Shown one piece after another: positions 1 through 13,300 of a stretch of DNA of 64,000 nt. Source of the stretch: Heliocidaris erythrogramma (Eukaryota; Echinodermata; Echinoidea; Camarodonta; Echinometridae). The DNA is taken from positions 12,159,725-12,223,724 of the forward strand of contig CM046866.1 in NCBI GenBank assembly GCA_025617745.1, in the 5' to 3' direction. The notes beneath the pieces are model-generated. The model was not told the DNA's origin. It did not search any database and was given only the letters and a program-made list of their open reading frames with translations. Position numbers and translations under genes: made by a program. Each line of letters starts with the position of its first letter. The stretch's first letter is position 1.

Positions 1-1285
1 TATAGAAGTATAGATCTGTGATGGAGGAAGCTTTTGTACACATACATGTACATGTACTAATAATCTTTGTGAAAGTGAAGCGGTAGACCGATCGTATGTT
101 AATGAGACTAAAGACACTTGTGCACAGATTTGTTTCAGGACCCATAAATATATAGCTGTCTGTGTACACTGTACAAACTGTAATATTCTGGGATCTATTT
201 ACATTTCCTCATGAAAATGACCTGATCTAAAAATACAAGAACGCTGAAGTGCATGTTAAATGCTGGTCCCAGAACAGAGAACGTGTACAGCATATATGCT
301 GGTAGAAACCCAACATGAATATATTGCTTCTTTGTCTACATGTACAATTTTAGGCTTACTTTATTTATTTCCAAGACTTTTTGACCAAGATATTTTAATA
401 CTAGACTTGGTGTCTGAATGAACAGAGCTACATGTATATAGTCCATGGCCCAATATTAGCCCGGGGTTCTTTCTAAGGCAACGAAAATTGTCAACAGGGA
501 AAATTTGATGGCCCAATGGGGCAAACCAAAATTCACATGTACATGCCTTTACATTTGTGCAAAAAGAGGTCTTCTTTAATAAAGGAGAACTCCAAGCTGA
601 TGTTAAGCTGGTTGTATTAAAAGCAGAAAAACAAGAAATTTTAGGAAAATTCTGTTACAAACTTATAATGCATTTTAAAGTTATAATCAATCAAGCGCAA
701 ATTCACAAATTGTGACGTTCCTTTCTACTTCCAGTTGTTTTGTACTAAAAATTTCAGAAGAGACATGTCACAGAGTTGCCAATTCATGTTTATTTTTATT
801 ACATCTTAAAAACTTTCTTATTCTTTTCAATCTTTCACTGATCTGTTTCTTTCATTTTCTGCTTTTATGTGTATGTACAGCCAACTTGATATCATTGAGG
901 ACTTCCCTTTAATAAAAAAACATAGAGTTCATGCAGGAGTAAAGTCTTGGCTAGTTGCTTGGTTTCAACCATGTGATTTCCGTGTTCTATCGACTCCAAT
1001 CCCCAATCACCGAGACAACATCATTTTTTTCCCTACACATCGAATACATGTATGTGAAAGAAATACTGTAGTCTGAAGTATCGGTTGGATCAAATTTCTT
1101 AGGGATTCCTGTGATATGGAAGAAAAAAAATCATGCCTTTGGTTACAAGGGACATACATGTAGGCCTACGTGATGCTTGTAGTTTTGAGGGCAACTCAAA
1201 TTTCGATATGGATGTCTTGTTTGTAGCACTCCAAAATGTACTAATCATCGGTGCATTTTTGTTTTTTCTCCTTTTCTTCAAACAG
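1..1285. other. Non-coding sequence upstream of first visible septin exon
   Basis: Probably an intron, because the exon at 1286 has a clear acceptor. AT-rich with scattered ACATGTA motifs. I see no coding exon, promoter or repeat that I can support. Confidence 0.6.
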
Positions 1286-1391
1286 AATAAACCGAAGGAG
1301 ATGGAGGGATATGTTGGATTTGCCAACCTTCCCAACCAAGTCTACAGGCGATCTGTGAAGAGGGGCTTTGAGTTTACTCTTATGGTAGTCG
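1286..1391 (+). CDS. SEPTIN7: Septin exon 1 of window: N-terminal edge and first strand of G domain
   Basis: Encodes residues 1-35 plus one base of Gly36. It follows a pyrimidine-rich acceptor (1264-1285, ending TCAAACAG) and ends at donor GTAAGT (1392). It enters in phase 0 and leaves in phase 1. It holds [11 protein letters not shown], the first beta strand, which leads directly into the P-loop in the next exon. The Arg/Lys-rich stretch RRSVKR just before it corresponds to the septin polybasic segment linked to membrane phosphoinositides. Met6 is in frame, but vertebrate SEPT7 has further residues upstream, so the start codon is probably in an earlier exon outside the window. Confidence 0.95.
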
Positions 1392-4300
1392 GTAAGTGCC
1401 AAATTTCAAAGATTTCTACAAAATATGAATACAATTCACTTCCTTACATTTATGAAACCTTGAAGACATCACTTTATTTGTGCATAATAGAAGTTTTCTT
1501 TTCTTAGCTGTACACTACAAAGGGGACATTTGACAGCAAAGGCGTATCATTAGACCTGTAAAGTTGTAAACCACTTTTATATCTGCTTATTTCACTTCTA
1601 CATCTACATGTAGCTTGAAATTACATGTACATGTATGTAGGCAGAGCAGTAAAATGAGCTGAAGGGAGAACTTGTACAAAGACTTACTTGTAATGTGAAG
1701 CAGACTCTGTGGTATATTTATTTTGGAGTCTTTTCTCTTTGCTTTTGAAGACATCAAATTGTAGTTAGAGAATAGTATCTTATTGAACAGAGATGGCATT
1801 AGCAACCTTTTTTTTCCATCACTCCATCTTAGATCCTATTCACACTTCGAAGTTAGCAAGATGTAGTGTGTGCTATTATTCCATCTCTGAGGTATGAATG
1901 GCCTTGTCTACCCTATGGCAAGGTAGAACATAGTGCCACTGGAGCACATTTTGGGATGGTGCTGCGTATTGCATTATGGTGACATGGTCTCATATTGCTA
2001 CACTGTATGTGAACAGGGTACTGTGTTTTGGAAGAAACTTGAGTTTCTGGGGAGCTGCTCTGTGAGGTTCGATCGATGCACCACACATACGGGGCGCAAG
2101 ATTCTGATTACATTGGGCTTCGTATTCCAGAGCACACATTCCAAGAGTGAATTTCAGTAGTCTGGAATGCTTGATGTTTATATCAACATTAGAACCAGGA
2201 ATGTTGATAGACTAGTGATAATGAAGTTTACAGGCACAACCGAAGGCAGTATTGCTGTTGGGCTGTGTAAGAATGCTCTGTCTGCCTTCGTGTTGAATTG
2301 GCTGTATATAATATGGCTGAGTCATGGCTAATATCTTCGGAAATGTACCTCACTGGTCATGCATGAACTGTTTATGTCCAGATTATCATTGAAGGATTAC
2401 TTGAAGCGTCATGAAGGCTTCAGCTTTCTAGAGACCCCCCCCCCCCCAGGTTTTCCTTTCCCAATTGATATCAGGGCCTGTCATTCAAGCATCAAGATTG
2501 TTCAGTCACCAAAAGTCATGCCACTAACAACTACAGCATCCCATTTCTCCTTGGCCCTGAGGCCATCAGTCTCGTCAGAAAATGAAACATGAGTTCATGT
2601 TGATGCTCATCATTTCTAAGACCAACACAATTTGGAACATGTGGGACTGGTTAAAAATTGTTCACAAGTTTGTCTTACATGTACATGTAAATCATTGTAG
2701 CTTTTAACAGCAGGGTCATGCGAGTGCAAGTACAGTGATAGGCCCATATGGTTCATTTAGCAGGAATGTCTGGTAGTAATACCACAGACTGCGATGCCCC
2801 ACCCCATTTCCTCCATAGGTTAAGGCGGGGCTGTATAAGAGGTCATAGGCACGTGTATTTTTAGCAGAACTAGATACATGATACAAAACATTTAAAATGG
2901 ATGTAGTATATCTTCTTGTATTAATAAATCTTTGTGCTCAAGTATTTTGTGCTGAGGAATCAAAACTGATCCATGATAAATAAAGATCACATCTTATAAG
3001 AAATATTGTTCAAATTGTCAAGTTTAGACTGATTTCTGAACTTTATGACTGTATTGCAGGGCTCAATATTTACAGGAGCCAGCTATACACACAGACCCCT
3101 CAAAATATCATTTGGAAATTCCAAATTGACAGTGTACATTGTATTTTAGAACAGCATGAGGTAGTTGTGGAGTTAAGATAGCATATGATCTGCTCATTAC
3201 AAATGTATGCATTCATGATTCTATGATTCTACTGCTCAAATTACAATTCACGCAAATAATGAAGGGATTACTCACTACTGTGAGTGGGATAACACAAATT
3301 AATAATAGGGCTGTTAGAGTGCATCAGTGAGCCAGCAACAAGGTGTTAAAAGAGTGATTTTCACCCAATCTCTGTGGAAGAATGTGAATCGGTTGAGGGT
3401 TGGCCCATTGTTTACAAGCACCCAGTGTTGTACAGCAAAACTCCCAGTCAAATCACCCTGAAAGTCAAGAGATTTGTACTGCGGTGTAGTGTTCATAGTA
3501 AGCCCCGCCAATAGCTTTATCAAGCAGCAGTGATTTGAATGAAAATACCGAAGAGGGATTAGCTATATTTGTAAGAATCTTTTTCTTTGATTTCTCTACG
3601 CTTGAGGATTCTATGGGAGAAGGTTGTGATAAAAAAAAAAATATTTGAAAATATTCTACATGTACATGTCTACATGAAGCCAACTGTGGTCCATGTTCAT
3701 TTGAAATGACTGTTGTAGATTAATTTATTTTCCTTTCATATATTCATCTCTATCTGTCACATGCATTAGAGAAGACAAAATTAAACCCCATCGATGGAAA
3801 TGCACCCCCTCTCCCTTAAAGGAAAGAAAAATAAATTTTGATGGATGGTAGGGTTTATAGACAGGCTTACCCAATCACAAAAAAATCAACCATGCACAGA
3901 AATTTGTCACATTTTAGAATTCCCTTCTCCTCGAGTACCCGCCGTAAACACCTAGCATCCATACATTTGCCATACATGTAGGCCATTGAATGCAAACTAT
4001 TATTACCAGGGTATGCCGCGACACATTATCACCGAATTTGCTCAATTATGAATGCAAGCGCTAAGGGGTGATTGCGATTAGGACTTCGGGGCATGGGTCG
4101 TGAATGAATCGATGTACTGTGGCTTTCAGAGGTCAGACACAGCATGGGGTTCCTGAACTTGCACTCTGTTTACTAGCCAAGAGGGTATGGGATTTTTTTG
4201 TGTATGTGTCGCTTCTTGTGTTGGTCTCTCCCTGGTCTCACAGAGATGATTTCTTATTCTCAAGGAAGTGCAATAACATTCAAAACATAAGCATACATGT

Positions 4301-7300
4301 ATATATATAGCGAAAGGAATAAATTGCATTAAAAAAGAAGAACATTCAATATGGGACATGTGTTCAGTGCTTTAAAAAAAAAATAAGGGGAAAAAAGAAA
4401 AAAGAATTTTTTGACAAGAGAGAAAAGTACATACTGTACAGATGTACATATGTAGAAGTTGACGGTTGAAAGTAAGTATCTACACCAGGGGAGCGTTTCA
4501 TCAAGCATTTTGTCAGTGATTTTTACCAACAAATTTGCTCTCAGCCAATCAGATGCAAGGATTTCAGTAGCTTATAACAGTTGTCGGTAAAAATCACCGA
4601 CAAAATGCTTGATGAAGCGCTCCCCTGTAGCTCTTTGCCCTGTCTATTGTGAAAGTACAAAGAAGAGAATTTTGACTTGGAAGGAAGATTTTTTTTTTTT
4701 CAGTAAAGCAGAAAATAGCAACCATGAGAAGGGAGATAACAGTTCAGAATGTTGCTTATTTCTTAACAGGCTTAAACATACTCCTTTGCAGATTATATTC
4801 AGCAGGAAAATGAATGCAATGATTTTATGAAAAAAATATTGAATATTTTACAATGCCAAAGGACACCTTATAGGCCTATATGTTTCTAGATGACAACAAG
4901 AAATATGATTTGACTTTAATTGTAAGGAGGAACACAACTTTAATCAATTAAACAGTCTGATGCAAAAGTGGTTGATAAATGCTTGGTCGTTTATAGCAAC
5001 TGCGTCTTTAGTACACAGGCAGATATGATCCATGCGTGGTATAATACACACAGTGTAACATAAAGATATGATATGATATGGAAGACATAATGTGCTAAGA
5101 ATAATCAAACTAATTCCTTCCTGTGTCCTAGTGAGCCAGCCTATCTAAATATATCACTTCCTTTTGTCGTCATTTCATCCAAGGTCCCTCTTACTCTGCC
5201 CAAAGTTCATTTTTAGATGTAGTATAGTATAAGTATTGGCACATTTAATGTGATGTGCCAGTAACTGTTTTCATTAAGCCAAGATTTAAACTTGTTAAAG
5301 TTGTAACCTTTCGTACATTTATGAGCGATACTACATACATTTTAATGGTCTGTTGAGAGCAAGAACGCCATTAAATTGTAAAAGCCCCCCATCGGCTCTC
5401 AATGTACATGCACATGTATGTTTCTGTGTGAAGACTGAAAGTGAAGGTCAGTATCTAACATTCATAGGTTTGCAGTTGTAGAATGAAATCAGATTTATTT
5501 CCTTGACGAACTACAGTGTATAGGTCTAACCCAATGAAAATCACTGTTTTTGCAAAATTTTGAAGAGTACAATAACCTTTACTTTCACATCATATGACCA
5601 CCAGAAGCCTGCTGTTTTTGCATCCAACCAGGGAGTTCATTATTAAATCCAACATCTGCTTCCAGAACACATCTGCCCAAACTGATTGTGCTATCTTTGA
5701 TTTTTGTAGGGAAATGGGACCTGGGAATATACAATAGTATGTAAACGTTCATGCACATACATGTACACGTGCATGTACATGCAGGCCTACAAATAATATT
5801 CAATTTGCAGTCTTGTTTGACAGCTAGCCTGCACTATCTCATGCCAATGATGTCATGTACATATAGGCCCTGCATGTACGGAGTATTGAAGGGTCTGATG
5901 GAGACTACTCAGACATACAATGTACACAGTGAAAAAGGAGAGCAGCTGTAGAGTCATTTACATGTTTGTATTAAAAGTTTGCAAAGAGCTCTTGAAAACT
6001 GTCAAGGAACTCTGGTAAAATGACATTGAACAAGTAAGATGGCCCCTGAGGAAATCTGAGAAAATGTAGAAAGGAGTGCCAGCCCCCCCCCCCAAGTATT
6101 ATGTTTAAGTATCATGCCTACATGTAGGCCTGCAATATGAAGGAACTTCTCAACACATGTAATCCCAGTATGTATGCATGTACATGTACATGTAGGTCTA
6201 TATTATTTATGCACTTGGTACTGTATCCATTCAGCAGAAATTCAACGCTTTGAGCGGAACACGAGCTATCCGCTTGCATTTAGTCATGAGCCACTTTCCC
6301 ACGACCCTCTAATACTGGAAGGGTTGGTAGACACGGCAAGACAGTGAGTCACAGGAAAACCCCTTCTGCTACCTTGAAGATCACTTCCACTTACCGCTAA
6401 CCAACCTGGACATCTGACACTGATGGACTGAACAACAACTGACAAAGGACACGAGACAAGTTTGCGTTACAGGTCCGATGTGGGAATTACTTAACAGAAA
6501 TTCAGCTACATAAAATTCCTGCATCATTTGTATCCATTGATCAATAATTCTTGGTTTTTAGTTTGATCTGACATCTGACACCAATGGTCTGATGAAAAAA
6601 AGCAGGACATGTATATGAGACAAATTTGCACTACAGGTCCGATGTAGGAATTGTTTTCCAAGCAGGTCGACTGCATAAAATTCCTGCATCATTTATGCAT
6701 TGCTAAATAATTCTTAACCTGCTGGCAGTGGTTTGAGTTTGCTCTAACATCTGACACCGATGGCCTGGGCCCTGTTTCATAAAACTTGTCATCAATGACA
6801 AGTTGCAATAACTGTTATAAGCTACTGAAATCCTTGCATCTGATTGGCTAAGAACAAATTTGTCGGTAAAAATCACTGACAAGACACTTGATGAAACGCC
6901 CCCCTGATGGACCGAACAACGAATGACGAGAGAAAAACAGCATACCCTCCAAGTTTACTTTACAGGTCTCGAATCTACGTGTAGCAACATTTTTTTTACA
7001 GAAGATAGACTTCAGAAAATTTCTGCCTCATTTGCATTCATTTATCAAATAATATTTTATGAAATGAGTATGATTTGAGAATTGAGACTATTACAACATA
7101 CGTTTTCAATAAACCTGTGTGTATTTTCCATATACCCAATCATTTGCATTCATCAGATAAATACCTGTTGAATATGTTTTGAGCTTCATATAGCCTGTAC
7201 ATGAAATATAACATTTACAATAGACCTGAAACAGATATTTCAGTTACAGTTGTTATTGTGTGAAAAGCCATTACAATAGCATACTCCTGCAGATAAAGAA

Positions 7301-10300
7301 ATTTTATAATCACTTTCTGTGTGCTGACCCGGTTTAATAATTTGATTCCTTTTTATCAGAGTTTGATATATAGCCACCCTTTTATTAGAGTTTGAATATA
7401 CCGCAGCCTACCATTTTATTATTAGAATTTATATATGCTCCTCATATGCAATTATTGTTGTATCAACTACCGGTATCAAGAAAAGTTAATACAAAGTTTG
7501 AATGATATCAAGGTTATTAAACTACTACAGTTTCATGCGATCTCCTCTCAATTCCCTGGTACATTGAATTACTAAAGAAGATGAGTAGAAATTGTGATAG
7601 CATTGGGAATTTTGGATATTACATGCAAGCGACACATTTGTATAGGCTGAACCCTATTTAGAATTCACCACAAACCTGTACATGTACATTGGAGCTGATG
7701 TGTTGTGTTAAAAGTTTTTTAAAGTCAAGGTTGTGCTTGCAGACTAGCGCGGGTGATGTTCTTTTGTTTTAAATACAAGTATTCCCACTTTTAATTGAAC
7801 TTCTGAAGGCTAATTTTCATATGCAGTAGACTTGCAGTTGAGGATTTGCCTTTTCGCATTGATCATTTTTTTTACTTTCGTATACAAGTGTGTATCCTTG
7901 TACTGCTGACAACAGAACTTCAGACAGCCCAGTTGTGATATTGTTTGTGTTAAGAATGCAGCGGCTTATTACAGAAAACAGCCTGAAGTTATTGAACAGG
8001 CACGAGATGAAAGAAGACTGGTACTCAAAGAGACTGGCAGCATTAATTTATCAGAGTGGTATCGATGATGTCATTTCTTCTGACCTTTTCATGTAAGGAT
8101 CATGTACCAAGCATGAGCATTGTTTGACCTCACGGAAGTTTTGTCTTCATTATCACATTGAAGCACATAGTGCTTTTTTTTTTTTGGGGGGGGGGGGGGA
8201 GGCAGGGGCTCACTTGCCACGTTTTCCTCTTAAGCATTCTTTAGTCTTTGAAGACAAGAGTCTGGAAAGTCTGAGGCAACACTCTGACTTTGCATTTAAC
8301 TGATACATGATTAGAACTTTATAGATGCACATGTATTGCATGGCCAACTTCATCAAGGCTATTGCTGACTGCAGTATTGATTTGTATGTACTGGAAACCA
8401 GAAACTTTAGCATGCATATGAAACTTTTGCAAAGCTTCTGAGTGTCGAGATTTGTGAAAGCTTTATGTATATGTACAAAAAGAGAGATGCATTTATATGT
8501 GTATGCCAAGCCTAGGCCTACATTTACATACATGTACTTGTACTTCATTATTGTTTTGATTTTCCATTAGTATTTTCCAGATGAACATAGGATATATTGA
8601 AAAATTCAATAAAATATTTCTTTTGTCTCTCTGTTCACAGAGATTGTTTAATTCAGAATGGTCTGCGTAAATCTGACCTGTTCTTAAAAAAGGTTTTTGA
8701 GTTGCAAAGCTTGCATGACTACTGCAAATCCTCGAAAGGAGAGCAAGAACAGCCTTACTGTTTTGTCAAGATTCTGTGATCTCACTTCCTTTTGAGTATT
8801 CAGGAGGAAGCTCTTGTAACTGTCAAACTTTCAAAAACTTTGACGAGAAGTGAGGTTAAAACTGTCAAACTTTCAAAAACTGATGAGAAGTGAGGTTATT
8901 TTGCCATCGATATCTGTTATATTGGAAAGTGAAAGTTTTGGCATTGTACATTGTTCACATGTATTACCCCATAAACTGAAATTAGCTCATTTGTAACACT
9001 TTCCCTGCAATTATCTGCTTCTGTTGTAGTGATATTAACCTATTTATCTCAATTGTTTTCCTGTGATTGAGCAATTCTGGATTTTCCGTTTATAAAGCTA
9101 CTGATAAGAAAAGTTGCCAAAATATATTTTCCTTGTGCATGAGACAACTGGGCTCTCATACATGTACAGGTAGGTGTTTTTTGTCCATAATTAATATGAA
9201 TATACCGTTATGCCAGAAAACTTAACTACTTTTATGGTCACTTTTCTCTTTATTTCTCTTGAGTATCTAGTCTAATGTTTCATGACGCATTTCAAGACGC
9301 ATTAAAACACCAGCATAACTGTTTGAGAAAACACATGTATGCAGTACGAACAGAAATATTTGACAAACGTGAAACATATTGCATTTTAGCCTACAAATAT
9401 CTGTGTTTGTAAAAAAAGTGATTAAATTTTAGTCTACACGTATGAAAATAATATCCCACAGTGTTTGCAATTCCACGAAGGAAAGGTTTGAGGAGATCGC
9501 TGTAAATTGTAGCTTTGATTCAATGTCAGAGAGCCAATTAGTACTGTGTGGGGACCAGATGAAATCCATTGAGCTTCATAGCGATTCAGGAAAGTGGATA
9601 TATCTGAAATGGGATTTACAGACATCCGTGCAGCCAAGACAATTTTCTTGGGCGCATGGATGGATAGTGTCCAGGGCACAGATGTGACATGCAACCCACA
9701 TTCCTCGCATTCTTGAGATGAACTGTCGCACAGAGCCTGCATTGCTCGCTCCTGAAAGACGCATTAAAACACCAGCATATTAAAATGGTCGGGTGCCTGG
9801 AATTTTCGGTGATTAGTCTGAACTTGGGGGGCGCCAGAGTTGCAATGTAGCTTTACATGATCTGAACTTACACCTCCCTGATGATATGAAGTGTGCTTTG
9901 TTGGTTTAGAGCGAGGACTGTCAGGGCTGATAACAGTTTAATCAATACAAGGAAAGTGGACCCTTTCACATGAAATGAACATACAATGTACACCGAGATC
10001 TTTCTTTTCATGAACTACTATATACACAATGTAGTGAACAGAACTAATGTATAAATCACCGATCTTGTCATGGGTATTTAAAATTATCCACATGCATTGT
10101 GAAGATTTTGTAGACAATTCTCTGCTTTGTCATCAACATGTATAGCATAGCCCCTTCATATTTGACTAATTTATTTTCACATTAAGGCAGTAGTAAGGGA
10201 ATAATATGGACAGGGGTGGCATTGAACCCCTTATATCCCCCCCCCCCCCCCCACCGATCCTGTAAGTTTTTTTATTTTTTTAAATAACAGGATTACCTGG

Positions 10301-13300
10301 TATTGTATCAAGCAAGTAGACTCAACCAACAGAACTAAATTTATCACAGGTTCGAGTACTTTACCAATTAATTAGAGTTCTCTGAATCCATAAATATTTT
10401 CACACATACTCTTAGTCTTATGAGTCATCCAAAGGATTACCTTCAATTAAAGGCTTGAAGAAAAGGAGCTAGACCTTTTAACCATACATCTTGTTTGGAG
10501 GTGGAGCTAATATGTATAATTACTTCTCCAGCTTAGACCTTTTACCAGCAGGATAAATACATGTACATTCCTAATGCCAATAAAGCGATCCGTGGTGGAT
10601 ACAGCAACATGCTTCTTTAAGTTAATTAACAGATCATCAAGTTTACAAAACAGACTACAACACAGACTGCAACAGAGACTGCAATGGGGTCTGAGGTGTC
10701 TACAGGTCAAATAAGCAAGGGAGGGAGATGAGTCCATCTGTCTTTGTTTTAATTCATCCCCTAAATTAGATAGGGCATTAATGACAGGAAGCTGTCATCA
10801 GGGTGCAGTCCATTAGAGTTCCATTCAGATTCTAATCAACATGGTCACATGATGTGCCAAGGCATTCGAAGATGGGATAATGATATGTCGGATTGTCGGT
10901 TTCGTGCTACATGTACGTCATGGTGTATGTTCTTGGAAGGTTAGTTTCTCTGTGTCACTCATAATAGCTGATCTGAATCTTTGATGCGTAATACCTTAAT
11001 GCTAGAAAACTGGCACTCGATAGATTTTATGCTCTTTTCAATTGTTAGAGTCCAACATTTGTAATATTTAACCGCTGCAAACATTTTAAGTATATTATGC
11101 TGACCGTTCCTGAGTAGAACTACATTGTATGTAGACCTACATGTCTTATTTCTGTGGCTAATGTGAATTTCTTGTATTTCTTATCAATTGTCAAAAGTGA
11201 AAGTAAATACACAAGGAAAGGTAGTATTTCCATGTAATAAACAAGCAGAGCTATTAATCTAATAGTATGATATCATAAGGGTTGTTTTTTTATTTCTGTT
11301 TGAACTAAGCCTGAGTCATATCGAATATTTCATAATCCGGGATTCGACGGCTTTGATTCGATCGAATACCGGTGCATCGATAAATGATGGGCGGTGAAAA
11401 CAGAGTTGCACACAGTTGCACGCAGTGCATGCACCATGCACCGGTGACCGGTCCGCTGGCATCGCGGGCATATGTATGGGCTCTCGCTGCCCGACATTAA
11501 CGATAGCCCGCTAGCCAATGGCTAGTAAAAATCACAGCGGACGAGTTATCATGTTCAATTATACAATTGCCAAATTGACAATGCAGAGAGAGTGCAAGAA
11601 TATTATCGTAAACTTCAGTTTGTAACGACAAAACGATTTTTCCATAGAGAAAGCACAGGTAAAGCGCGACGTCCTCCGCGAGCGAATTAGCGAAAGTTAG
11701 CTAACAGTTTGAAGTCGCCTTCACGTTCTCTGCTAGTATATATGCTGTACGTTACGGAGTTTCTTTTTTTATTTGTTTTTTTCATGGTGGCTACGGTAGT
11801 CAAAAATCTGGCGGACTACAAATCGATGCACCGGATTTGCCAAAACGAATTCGGGATTCGATGTCTTCGATCGAACACCGGCTAACCAATCGATTCGACT
11901 CAGGCTTAGTTTGAACATTCAGTGCTCACAATTTTTATCTGGATCTTTATTTATGAAACAAGTTCTGTGCTAAATTTAAGTTGGACGCTGAGGGGAGGAA
12001 AGTTCGCACAATCTGGCTTTTCAAATGTGTAGGCCCACATACATGTATGGCCCGTTTCACAGTTAGGCGCCACTTTTTGTCAACCTAGGTATCAAAATTT
12101 CAAGTTTTAGTTGAAATGTAGAGAAGTATGATTTTTCAATCCTGGGAATGTGAATTTAACAGCAAATGTGGTGCCAGAGCTTAATTAATGCCATAACACC
12201 TGGCTCTGTAATGGCCACTTTGAAGTTTAAGGAAATTTGAATAAAAAACAACATTTAAATATCACAGATATAACTATAGGTCCATATGTACAAATAATAT
12301 TATCACATGTTCACATGATGAAGTGGTATTCAAGCAAACTTTGTTCCAAAAATTGTGCCTTTCTGTACATTTGGTGTTAAAATATAGCAATGTGAAGAAA
12401 AAATATGCATTATAACAAGGTTTTGACTCTGAAAAGTTTCTCTCATTTTACACTTCCTCATTGAGGATATGTATTACTCCATGGAGATGATGATTGTGGT
12501 GGGGGACATCTACATCCTTAATAGTAACATTGCTAATGTTCGTCTTTTAACTTTAGAATTTTAGCCACAGGGTGGTGCGGATGTGACAAAACCAGATGTG
12601 AACGGACATTTCAAACATTCACCAATAATACACAGATATGAGCCCATCATTAGTTATTAAACAGTCTGCAAATTCAATTTTCAATCACAATGGGAATTTA
12701 TTACTTAAATAGATTGTATTTTTCACAGTATGTGGTAACTGGCATGGCGGATGTGACATAATGCATGTGAACGGAACATTATCTTCCTTGTTTTCTTCAG
12801 TTTTACGCTGCAATCACAATAATAATGTCTAGCAATACTCCCAAGATTACCAATATTTGCAGAAGACAAGTCACTGCTCACAAGGTTATGCATTCTGTAA
12901 AGTTATGAAGTTACTTGTGGTGGATGTGACAAAATCAGATGTGAACAGACACTTTCCACCTTTATCAATTAATACTTAATGATAATGCAAATAACTGAGA
13001 CAGTGATATTAATCAAGCATAGCAGAGTTTAATGTATACTGAGAATTCACAGCAATAATCTGTTGGTACGCAGAGTAACTTTTTGTCAGAATAAATGAAT
13101 TCAAATACGGTGGATGTGACATTATAATAGTGAACAGACTTACCGGTTATAGGTTGATTTAATTTACTGAGAAGTAGATTTAAACCAGTACTTATCTTTA
13201 GCAAAATCACTAAGAATACTCATATTTCTAGAATACAAGTCACTGCTCACAAGATTTTCTATTTTAAAAAGTAGCCTGCCTGAAACTCCTTGTGGCGGAT

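Noticed and set aside
1133..1285. In-frame extension upstream of the first septin exon with its own ATG
   Set aside because: The segment ends in a clear polypyrimidine tract and CAG acceptor and has no similarity to septin N-termini.
9434..9742. 102-codon minus-strand frame and overlapping plus-strand frame
   Set aside because: Neither resembles a protein I recognise; kept only as part of the direct-repeat observation.
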